DNA from: Parcubacteria group bacterium CG_4_9_14_0_2_um_filter_35_11
GTDB lineage: Bacteria; Patescibacteriota; Minisyncoccia; Minisyncoccales; GCA-002788555
DNA: 10,698 nt
Reading direction: 5' to 3'
Assembly (NCBI GenBank): GCA_002788555.1
Contig: PFRL01000010.1
Location: 1-10,698, forward strand
The notes under the pieces are model-generated. The model was not told the origin of the DNA, did no database searches, and was given only the letters and a program-made list of their open reading frames with translations. Of this stretch, positions 1-4,670 are shown in pieces (position 1 is the first letter of the stretch; every line of letters starts with the position of its first letter). A program made the position numbers and the translations under genes.

Positions 1-200
1 TCCCAAAAAGCACCGAAGCAAAAAATTAGACAACAAAAGCCAAACAAGACTATTTCTTTTTTATAAAAAATGGCAAAAATTGTTAGAAAGAGAATTAGGG
101 TAAAAAGGTAAAAAATAACTCCTATCTTTGAAAAGGAGGCCAAGAGTATCCCTCCCAAAAAGGAAAGGCATAAGTAGAAAAATGATTTCGAAAAACTCAT
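1..200 (-). CDS. comEC: Probable ComEC/Rec2 DNA-uptake channel, N-terminal fragment
   Basis: Reading leftward from an ATG at 198-200, an open frame of 66 codons runs off the left edge. It begins MSFSKSFFYLCLSFLGGILL and is almost entirely hydrophobic, with two or three closely packed membrane helices and a short basic turn (FYKKE) between them. The run 'FLGGILLASF' followed by helices and a C/G-rich segment ending in 'FGAFWG' resembles the N-terminal DUF4131 region of ComEC, the inner-membrane channel that carries single-stranded DNA into the cell in natural transformation. The catalytic and channel domains lie outside the window, so the name rests on N-terminal pattern only; another polytopic membrane protein is possible. 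No clear Shine-Dalgarno precedes the ATG. It diverges from the tRNA/response-regulator block, and the ATTATAAT at 255-262 could supply a -10 to both strands. Confidence 0.55.
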   Translation of the reverse strand, partial: MSFSKSFFYLCLSFLGGILLASFSKIGVIFYLFTLILFLTIFAIFYKKEIVLFGFCCLIFCFGAFW

Positions 201-233
201 AAATCAGATAGATAAACTAAACTAAGCAAAATC

Positions 234-262
234 TTGTAATTTTCATTTTGCTTAATTATAAT
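234..262 (+). promoter_or_regulatory. Sigma-70-like promoter for the tRNA/response-regulator block
   Basis: TTGTAA at 234-239 and a perfect TATAAT at 257-262 are separated by 17 bases. The predicted start near 269 lies about 45 bases before the first tRNA-like sequence. No other good promoter is seen before the response regulator or the tRNA-Gly, so this one may drive the whole 313-1327 block. Confidence 0.65.
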
Positions 263-284
263 AAATAATAATTTTACTATCCAA
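255..284 (-). promoter_or_regulatory. Possible divergent promoter for comEC
   Basis: On the minus strand, TTGGAT (279-284) and TATAAT (255-260) are 18 bases apart. The -10 is the other half of the palindrome ATTATAAT that also forms the plus-strand -10, so the two promoters could compete. The -35 is weak. Confidence 0.35.
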
Positions 285-373
285 ATATATCCTTAAGAAC
301 CCAAGTAAGGACCGGGGTGTGGTGTAATGGTTAGTATAAGTCCTTCTTGTCCCCCAAAAATTTCGGCATCATT

Positions 374-446
374 CGGGGCATGGTGTAATGGTTAACATTC
401 ACGCTTTGGGAGCGTGCGATTCTCGGTTCAAATCCGAGTGCCCCGA
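374..446 (+). tRNA. tRNA-Pro (anticodon UGG)
   Basis: A complete 73-nt cloverleaf. Acceptor CGGGGCA pairs with TGCCCCG, discriminator A446. The D-stem is GTGT/ACAT with an AATGGTTA loop. The anticodon stem is CACGC/GCGTG with loop TTTGGGA, giving TGG at 34-36 and G37 as expected for proline. The T-stem is CTCGG/CCGAG with loop TTCAAAT. C1-G72 and A73 are normal for tRNA-Pro. CCA is not encoded (AAT follows), so it must be added after transcription. It lies inside the interrupted tRNA-like gene at 313-519. Confidence 0.93.
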
Positions 447-469
447 AATTTAGGCGGGTGAAGGAGGAT

Positions 470-487
470 CTGCCTGCCGGTAGGCAG
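470..487. repeat. Short near-perfect palindrome in the tRNA-like gene
   Basis: CTGCCTGCC is followed directly by GGTAGGCAG, a self-complementary 18-mer with one G-T wobble. It lies just before the T-arm of the interrupted tRNA, where a 4-5 base variable loop would be expected. It looks like an inserted small palindromic repeat, a kind of sequence I associate with Parcubacteria-like genomes; no second copy is seen in this window. Confidence 0.6.
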
Positions 488-530
488 GTTTAGTCCGAGA
501 TCGACTCTCGGCACCCCGAAAAAAGAAAAT

Positions 531-905
531 ATGAAAAATACTAAAAAAATATTGCTGATAGAAGACGATCCCTTTATTTCGGATGTCTATATAACTAATT
601 TAAGAAACAGTGGTTTTGAAGCATCTCTCGCTAGCGACGGAAAGAGAGGCTTGGAGTTAATTAAAAAAGAAAAATTTAATTTAATACTGCTTGACCTACT
701 CTTGCCTAAAATTGACGGTTTTGCCGTACTTAAAAAGATAAAAAAAGAGCCATCTTCTAAAAATATTCCGGTAATTATTCTCACCAACTTAGGAGAAAAG
801 GGGGATATTGAAAAAGGAAAAAAGTTAGGAGCTATTGATTACTTGGTTAAGATAAACTTTACACCAAAAGAAGTAATTGAAAAAATCAATACTTACTTGG
901 AATAA
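531..905 (+). CDS. Single-domain CheY-like response regulator
   Basis: A 124-residue protein that is only a receiver domain. The acidic pocket is E11-D12-D13, the phospho-accepting aspartate is D55 in LILLDLLLP, the conserved hydroxyl residue is T85 in IILTN, and the conserved lysine is K107 in YLVKINF. All residues for phosphorylation and switching are present. There is no output domain, so it probably works by binding a partner protein, as CheY-type and pilus- or phosphorelay-linked receivers do. No histidine kinase is in the window, so its partner is unknown. It is wedged between tRNA sequences: its ATG is 11 bases after one tRNA-like end (519) and its TAA is 4 bases before the next tRNA start (910). 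No Shine-Dalgarno is seen. It is probably transcribed with the tRNAs from the promoter at 234-262. Confidence 0.93.
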   Translation: MKNTKKILLIEDDPFISDVYITNLRNSGFEASLASDGKRGLELIKKEKFNLILLDLLLPKIDGFAVLKKIKKEPSSKNIPVIILTNLGEKGDIEKGKKLGAIDYLVKINFTPKEVIEKINTYLE

Positions 906-943
906 AAAGGCGGGTATAGTTTAGCGGTAAAATGACTCCCTTC

Positions 944-1062
944 TCCATCCTCCGTAGCAGTATGCGGGATTAGTATAGTGGTAGTACGACTCCCTTCCAA
1001 GGAGTAAGCGCCAGTTCAATCCTGGTATCCCGCTCTATAGTCTGCTACTGCGGAGGACGGGC
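944..1062. repeat. Palindromic repeat element with a tRNA-Gly at its tip, inserted in an anticodon loop
   Basis: The left arm (944-960, TCCATCCTCCGTAGCAG) pairs with the right arm (1042-1062, ending GCGGAGGACGGGC), with a CTG bulge at 1048-1050 and one A-C mismatch. Between the arms is the complete tRNA-Gly at 964-1034. The same two arms occur at 8630-8671 around a short loop, which shows that the arms are a dispersed repeat and the tRNA is extra cargo in this copy. The element interrupts the outer tRNA-Gly between anticodon positions 35 and 36; the final C (1062) can be counted either to the element or to the tRNA. Confidence 0.7.
964..1034 (+). tRNA. tRNA-Gly (anticodon UCC), intact
   Basis: A complete 71-nt cloverleaf. 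Acceptor GCGGGAT pairs with ATCCCGC, discriminator T1034 as usual for bacterial glycine tRNAs. D-stem GTAT/GTAC, anticodon stem ACTCC/GGAGT with loop CTTCCAA (anticodon TCC), T-stem GCCAG/CTGGT with loop TTCAATC. CCA is not encoded. It lies at the tip of the palindromic repeat that splits the outer tRNA-Gly of the same anticodon; the two differ clearly in the D-arm, variable loop and T-arm, so this is not a fresh duplicate. Confidence 0.93.
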
Positions 1063-1080
1063 AAGGAGTAGTCACGGGTT

Positions 1081-1309
1081 TCCCGAAACTGTCTGCGAAT
1101 AAAGTGAGTCCCGAAAAATTCAAAATCTTTGATTTTGTCAATTTTTCGAGGATCCCGTAATGTCCAGACAACCTTGGACATTTTCGGGGCAGTTACAGTT
1201 TCGCGATCCCGCTATCTCCGGAAAACGTAGAAATTCTTAGAAAACAGCATTTCGCAGACAGACGGGATCTCGAAAATCTACCCTCATTGTATTTCGGAGA
1301 TTTTCGGGA
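1081..1309 (+). other. 229-nt structured insertion in a tRNA T-loop (intron-like or MITE-like)
   Basis: The insertion sits exactly between T55 and C56 of the outer tRNA-Gly. Its ends are complementary: TCCCGAAA at the start and TTTCGGGA at the end. It also folds into two adjoining domains that fill it exactly. Domain A is closed by 1081-1085/1263-1267 and 1089-1099/1251-1261 (CTGTCTGCGAA with TTCGCAGACAG) and contains hairpins at 1112-1148 and 1161-1180. Domain B is a 12-bp hairpin, 1268-1279 with 1298-1309. No protein is encoded. I do not see the conserved core segments of a group I intron, and the last base is A rather than G for this exon boundary. It could be a self-splicing RNA of another type, a protein-spliced intron, or a non-coding mobile palindrome. 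Confidence 0.6.
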
Positions 1310-1326
1310 CAACTCCCGTTGCCCGC

Positions 1327-2391
1327 TCAGTTTTGAAGTCTTTCGATTATTCCTCCTCCAAGTAGGAGGTCTTTTTTAAAAAAAACGACATGCTGACCAG
1401 GAGCAATGGCACGCTGAGGGTCTTTAAAAATTACCTTCGCTTTATTACTAGGCAAAGGAAAAACCTCTGCTTCAGATTCTTTGTGGCGATAGCGGACACG
1501 GGCTTTCACTTTAATCTTTTTCTGGGGTGGTTCTATGGAAATCCAATTTAAATCTCGAGCTCTGAGCTCTTTTCCAAAAAGATATTGCTCTTCACCAACT
1601 ACTATTGCATTATTTTTTGCTTGAATATCTAAGACAAAAAGTGGCCTTTGGGTAGGAGTTTTTGCTCCAATTTTGAGGCCTGTTCTTTGCCCGATAGTAA
1701 AAAAATATGTCCCCGGATGTTCTCCTATCTTTTTTCCTTCTGTATTGTAAATTGGACCGGGTTTCTCTTTAAACTTTTTCCTTAAAAAATCTGAAAGATT
1801 TTCTTCTCTTAAAAAACAGATGTCTTGGCTCTCTTTATAATTTTTGGTACTGAAAATTTTGGGAAATTTCTTTTCCATTTGCCTTTTGACTTCTTCTTTA
1901 ATGAAATCCCCCAAAGGAAAAATTGTTTTAGAAATTTGTCCCTGAGATAGCTTCCACAAAAAATACGATTGGTCTTTCCTTTTGTCTTCAGCCTTTCTTA
2001 AAAACCATCTTTGATTTTGTGAATTATAACCTCCTTTTACATAATGACCAGTAGCCACTTTTTTAATCCCTTTTTTTTCTAACTTTTCTAAGACTAACCC
2101 AAATTTTATTTTTCGATTACAAAAAGGACAGGCATTTGGCGTCTCGCCCTTTAAAAGAGTACGACAGAATGGTTGAATAATTTCTTTTTCGTAGATATTT
2201 TTTGTATTCAAAACAATATGGGGGATTGAAAGAACCTCCGCTACTCTTTTAGCTCTTAAAATTTCTCCTTTTTCTATTTTATCTCCTATTTCTAAAAAGG
2301 TTACTCCTGTAACATCATAACCTCTTGCCCTAAGGCAGAAAGCGGCAAACGAAGAATCAATTCCTCCGCTCATTAAAACGGCAATTTTCAT
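1327..2391 (-). CDS. mnmA: tRNA-specific 2-thiouridylase MnmA
   Basis: MnmA uses ATP and a sulfur relay to make 2-thiouridine at U34 of tRNA-Lys, -Glu and -Gln. The ATP-binding PP-loop SGGIDSS lies at about residues 8-14 from the chosen start. The nucleophile region is NACPFCNRKIKF, with the FCN cysteine in the place of the catalytic cysteine. ATGHY, DQSYFL and the second catalytic cysteine in SQDICFLRE follow, then the C-terminal beta-barrel with TIGQRTGLKIG and APGQHVVFF. Length (354 aa) is normal. I chose the ATG at 2389-2391, giving MKIAVLMSGGIDSS as in family members. The frame stays open to 2415, but a TATAAT at 2421-2426 (minus) would place the transcript start near 2414, making the upstream ATG unlikely. 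It stops with TGA at 1327-1329, overlapping the discriminator base of the convergent tRNA-Gly. Confidence 0.95.
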   Translation of the reverse strand: MKIAVLMSGGIDSSFAAFCLRARGYDVTGVTFLEIGDKIEKGEILRAKRVAEVLSIPHIVLNTKNIYEKEIIQPFCRTLLKGETPNACPFCNRKIKFGLVLEKLEKKGIKKVATGHYVKGGYNSQNQRWFLRKAEDKRKDQSYFLWKLSQGQISKTIFPLGDFIKEEVKRQMEKKFPKIFSTKNYKESQDICFLREENLSDFLRKKFKEKPGPIYNTEGKKIGEHPGTYFFTIGQRTGLKIGAKTPTQRPLFVLDIQAKNNAIVVGEEQYLFGKELRARDLNWISIEPPQKKIKVKARVRYRHKESEAEVFPLPSNKAKVIFKDPQRAIAPGQHVVFFKKDLLLGGGIIERLQN

Positions 2392-2420
2392 AATAAATCT
2401 TGATGAATTATCCAAAATAC

Positions 2421-2450
2421 ATTATAAAGTTTATCTGAATAAAAGAGAAA
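2421..2450 (-). promoter_or_regulatory. Probable mnmA promoter
   Basis: On the minus strand a perfect TATAAT (2421-2426) lies about 30 bases before the chosen mnmA start. The -35 region (near 2444-2449, TTCTCT) is poor, so the call rests mainly on the -10. It lies just beyond the hup terminator, so mnmA is likely its own transcription unit. Confidence 0.4.
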
Positions 2451-2457
2451 TGAAAAA

Positions 2458-2481
2458 CCCCGTCTACCAAAATAGACGGGG
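2458..2481 (-). terminator. Rho-independent terminator of hup
   Basis: CCCCGTCTA (2458-2466) and TAGACGGGG (2473-2481) form a perfect 9-bp GC-rich stem with a 6-base loop. On the minus strand the stem is followed by TTTTTCATTTC, fitting termination of the hup transcript before mnmA. Confidence 0.85.
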
Positions 2482-2540
2482 CTAAAGATTCCCTTTCTTT
2501 TTAATATCGAAAATAAAAAGCAGCAATCACCAGGCAAAGT

Positions 2541-2807
2541 CTATCTCACAGCGTCCTTGAGAGTTCTTCCAGCTTTAAATCTGGGGACAGACATTGCAGG
2601 AATTTTAATGGTCTCGCCGGTTTTTGGATTTCTTCCGATTCTGGCTTTCCTCTTAGATATCAAAAAAGTTCCAAAACCTGTTAAAACTACACCCTTTTTA
2701 ATATTCTGGGTAATAACATCGAGAGCAGTATTAAGTACTTCAGCAACCTCGCTCTTTGGAAGTTTGCTCTTCTTGGCAATTGTCTCAACAACATCTTGTT
2801 TTGTCAT
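2541..2807 (-). CDS. hup: HU-family DNA-binding protein
   Basis: A small nucleoid protein of about 88 residues. It starts MTKQDVVETIAKKSKLPKSE, the usual HU/IHF N-terminal helices, followed by the dimer core VVLTGFGTF and the beta-arm region KARIGRNPKTGETIKIPA with the conserved RNP tip that wraps and bends DNA. It ends VPRFKAGRTLKDAVR, typical of HU. I chose the ATG at 2805-2807 because it matches the family start; an in-frame TTG at 2826-2828 would add seven residues. HU and IHF subunits are not easily told apart at this length, but the sequence is HU-like. It is a single-gene unit ending at the hairpin at 2458-2481. The upstream region holds a tandem 7-mer (GACAACT twice, 2824-2837) and a TATATA that could be a -10. 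Confidence 0.95.
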   Translation of the reverse strand: MTKQDVVETIAKKSKLPKSEVAEVLNTALDVITQNIKKGVVLTGFGTFLISKRKARIGRNPKTGETIKIPAMSVPRFKAGRTLKDAVR

Positions 2808-3023
2808 ATTCTTATTCTCAATTGACAACTGACAACTTTTATATATACGTCGTCCGTTGTTGATTATTTATTAATAAAACTCGACCTTTCTTGAGTTATT
2901 ATTTTATCAAAAAAAATCTCGTCAAGCAACAAAATTGTTTTCTTTTTATTAAGAAAGGAACTGGAAATCCCTTATTTGAAATTATAACTCGTTTAAAAGT
3001 GATTTGCAATTTTTCCCAATTTT

Positions 3024-3052
3024 TTGTATTTTTAGAAGAAGGGTAATTTAAT
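3024..3052 (+). promoter_or_regulatory. Promoter of tRNA-Pro(CGG)
   Basis: TTGTAT (3024-3029) and TTTAAT (3047-3052) are 17 bases apart. The predicted start near 3059 is about 10 bases before the tRNA 5' end. Confidence 0.45.
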
Positions 3053-3069
3053 AAATTTTTAATAGGCGA

Positions 3070-3143
3070 CGGAGCGTAGCATAGTGGTTTAATGCGCTGC
3101 CTTCGGGAGGCAGAGAACGTGGGTTCAAATCCCACCGCTCCGA
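3070..3143 (+). tRNA. tRNA-Pro (anticodon CGG)
   Basis: A complete cloverleaf: acceptor CGGAGCG with CGCTCCG, discriminator A3143, D-arm with AGTGGTTTA, anticodon stem CTGCC/GGCAG with loop TTCGGGA (anticodon CGG, G37), T-stem GTGGG/CCCAC with loop TTCAAAT. No CCA is encoded. It reads CCG codons and complements tRNA-Pro(UGG) at 374-446. Unlike the tRNAs at 313-1327 it is uninterrupted and stands alone. Confidence 0.94.
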
Positions 3144-3240
3144 AAAAATTGGTATTAGAGAATTGTTTAGAAAATGAATCAGAAGAAAACTGCTAGGAAT
3201 ATACCTATTAAAACTAAATTGTTATTTAGTATAATAAAAA

Positions 3241-3777
3241 ATGCAAAAAGAAGGACAAATAATTTTAAAAAAAGAGGATAAAGGAGAGGGGGGAAAGAAA
3301 ATCAAGATAGAAGTAAAAGTTGATTTTAAACGTCTATTATTTTACGGAATAGCTGCTTTGTTTATTTATTTTTTACTTTCTTATTCTTATAAATTAATCC
3401 TCAAATACGAGGATTTTTATTATTTAATCAACGCCTACTCTCAAAATCAGGGAGATTTGCCCCAGAATAATATTTTAGTGATAATTCCAGCAGCGGGAGA
3501 GAAAGTATATCTCCCTTTTCTAATAAAAGGGAAGGCAAGAACCTTTAATAATAAGTTAGTAATCCAAGTGAGAAATTATCCAACTGGCGAGTTACTTTAT
3601 AAAGAAGCGATAGATGTTTTTCCACCAAAAGGAAAACAATATGGTGATTTTTTAAAGAAAATTGAAATATTAAATCCTCTGCCAACCTATCCTCACAGTA
3701 TAATCATTGAACTATACTTAGAATCAACCAGTGGTTCAAAATCCAATTTGGTAACTATTCCTGTCCAAGTCCAATAA
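3241..3777 (+). CDS. Membrane-anchored Gmad2-domain protein
   Basis: A 178-residue protein with a charged cytoplasmic N-terminus (about residues 1-30, rich in K and E), one transmembrane helix (about 32-53, LLFYGIAALFIYFLLSYSYK) and an extracellular C-terminal domain. From about residue 78 the pattern IIPAAGEKVYLPFLIKGKAR, then a beta-rich stretch with FPPKGKQYGDF and a final SGSKSNLVTIPVQV, resembles the immunoglobulin-like Gmad2 domain known from spore-germination and surface proteins. In non-sporulating bacteria its role is unknown; cell-surface binding or envelope scaffolding is a guess. A perfect TATAAT at 3230-3235 lies only 5 bases before the ATG, so the transcript may start at or next to the start codon (leaderless). 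No Shine-Dalgarno is visible. It is a single gene, ended by the hairpin at 3779-3807 shared with the convergent rRNA unit. Confidence 0.75.
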   Translation: MQKEGQIILKKEDKGEGGKKIKIEVKVDFKRLLFYGIAALFIYFLLSYSYKLILKYEDFYYLINAYSQNQGDLPQNNILVIIPAAGEKVYLPFLIKGKARTFNNKLVIQVRNYPTGELLYKEAIDVFPPKGKQYGDFLKKIEILNPLPTYPHSIIIELYLESTSGSKSNLVTIPVQVQ

Positions 3778-3778
3778 A

Positions 3779-3807
3779 CCCTGTAGTGAGATTTCTCTAC
3801 TACAGGG
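3779..3807 (-). terminator. Terminator hairpin between the rRNA unit and the Gmad2 gene
   Basis: CCCTGTAGT (3779-3787) pairs with ACTACAGGG (3799-3807), extended inward by GAG/CTC with a one-base bulge. On the minus strand it follows the 5S gene and is followed by TTTATT, fitting an rRNA terminator. It also lies directly after the Gmad2 stop codon and may serve both strands. Confidence 0.75.
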
Positions 3808-3818
3808 TAAATTAAAAT

Positions 3819-3937
3819 CCCCTGGCGATGTCCTACTTTCTCCCAGAATAAATCTGGAATATCATCGGCGAAGATTAGTTTTACTTCTGAGTTCGGAATG
3901 GAATCAGGTAGTTCCTAATCTCTATAATTACCAGGGG
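3819..3937 (-). rRNA. rrf: 5S ribosomal RNA
   Basis: On the minus strand the terminal helix CCCCTGG/CCAGGGG closes a 119-nt gene containing the conserved 5S segment CATTCCGAACTCAGAAGT and the loop-E/helix-IV region ending GGGAGAAAGTAGG. Flanking AATT-type bases extend the terminal helix. It lies about 80 bases after the 23S gene in the same transcript. Ends are set by the terminal helix and could differ by a base or two. Confidence 0.93.
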
Positions 3938-3955
3938 ATTTTTAATTTATGTGGT

Positions 3956-3984
3956 CTCCAAAATTCGCTCTGCGAATTTTGGAG
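3956..3984. repeat. Perfect 13-bp palindrome in the 23S-5S spacer
   Basis: CTCCAAAATTCGC and GCGAATTTTGGAG form a perfect hairpin with a TCT loop. On the plus strand it is followed by TATTTTTTTC and resembles a terminator, but no plus-strand gene precedes it; on the minus strand it is a stable hairpin between 23S and 5S. It may be a processing signal, an antisense-blocking terminator, or an inserted repeat. Confidence 0.7.
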
Positions 3985-4670
3985 TATTTTTTTCAAGACT
4001 TTTCTGGTACGAGACGAAATTTGGTCAATTAGTACTGCTTGGCTAAATCCGTTACCAGACTTACACCTGCAGCCTATTAAGCCCGTCATCTCCGGGCGAC
4101 CTGCGAGTCCTAATCTTGGGGTAGGTTTCGAGCTTAGATGCTTTCAGCTCTTATCCTGACCCAACATAGCTACCCAGCGATGCCACTGGCGTGACAACTG
4201 GTACACCAGAGGTTAGTTCGCTCTGATCCTCTCGTACTAAGAGCGACCCCCCTCAAGACTCAACGCCTGCGACAGATAGAGGACCGACCTGTCTTGCGAC
4301 GGTCTGAACCCAACTCGCGTATCCTTTTAATTGGCGAACAGCCAAACCCTTGGAACCTTCTTCAGCTCCAGGATAGGATGAGCCGACATCGAGGTGCCGA
4401 ACAGGGCCGTCAATATGGACTTTCGGGCCCTACTAGCCTGTTATCCCCGGGGTAACTTTTATCTGTTGATCTTCCCCTTTTCTATGAAAAGAGGTCGGTT
4501 CACTAAGTTCCACTTTCGTGACTGCGCGGCTTTTCCGCCTTGCAGTAAAGCCGGCTTTTGGCTTTGCCCAACCGTTCCGATTTCCATCCGGAACTAGCCG
4601 ACCTTGATAAACGCCTCCGTTACTTTTTAGGAGGCAAGCGCCCCACTTAAACTGCCCGGCACTCACTGTT

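Larger units (their letters stand above)
313..519 (+). pseudogene. Interrupted tRNA-like gene, isotype unclear, containing tRNA-Pro(UGG)
   Basis: The 5' part (313-350) reads as acceptor CGGGGTG, a D-arm with the usual AATGGTTA loop, and the start of an anticodon arm. The 3' part (495-519) gives T-stem CCGAG/CTCGG with loop ATCGACT, acceptor CACCCCG and discriminator A. Acceptor (7/7) and T-stem (5/5) pair perfectly across a gap of about 110-145 bases. Inside the gap sits a complete tRNA-Pro and a palindrome (470-487). The D-stem has three wobble pairs, the T-loop lacks the usual TT start, and I could not rebuild a convincing anticodon arm. The best outer pairing is TCCTTC (341-346) with GAAGGA (460-465). 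It may be a decayed tRNA or an intron-bearing one. C1-G72 and A73 resemble tRNA-Pro, but the amino acid cannot be assigned. Confidence 0.45.
910..1327 (+). tRNA. Interrupted tRNA-Gly (UCC) in three pieces (possibly spliced, otherwise a pseudogene)
   Basis: Three segments together make a full tRNA-Gly. Piece 1 (910-943) has acceptor GCGGGTA, D-stem GTTT/AAAT, anticodon 5' stem ACTCC, then C32 T33 T34 C35. Piece 2 (1062-1080) has C36 A37 A38, 3' stem GGAGT, variable AGTC, T-stem ACGGG, then T54 T55. Piece 3 (1310-1327) has CAACT completing the T-loop, T-stem CCCGT, acceptor TGCCCGC and discriminator T. Joined, the anticodon is TCC, the T-loop is TTCAACT, and all four stems pair fully (one G-T in the acceptor). 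Neutral decay would be expected to damage the stems, so splicing is plausible, but no known intron class is recognised. Gap 1 (944-1061) is a palindromic repeat carrying an intact tRNA-Gly; gap 2 (1081-1309) is a structured insertion. CCA is not encoded. Confidence 0.6.

Noticed and set aside
1081..1309. Group I self-splicing intron
   Set aside because: No recognisable conserved core, and with the T-loop boundaries that restore TTCAACT the insert ends in A, not G. A covariance search would be needed to exclude it fully.
944..1309. CRISPR array
   Set aside because: There are repeats, but they are inverted arms of hairpins, with no regularly spaced direct repeats and spacers anywhere in the window.
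910..1327. UGA-to-glycine recoding (SR1/Gracilibacteria type) as the reason for extra glycine tRNAs
   Set aside because: Both glycine tRNAs have anticodon UCC, and mnmA and murC end in TGA at the expected family C-termini.
2557..2832. Plus-strand frame of 91 residues
   Set aside because: It is the mirror of the hup gene on the other strand.
2899..3135. Minus-strand frame of 78 residues starting MGFEPTFSASRRQRIKPLCYAP
   Set aside because: Its beginning is the antisense of tRNA-Pro(CGG), a well-known source of spurious proteins; the rest is low-complexity AT-rich sequence.
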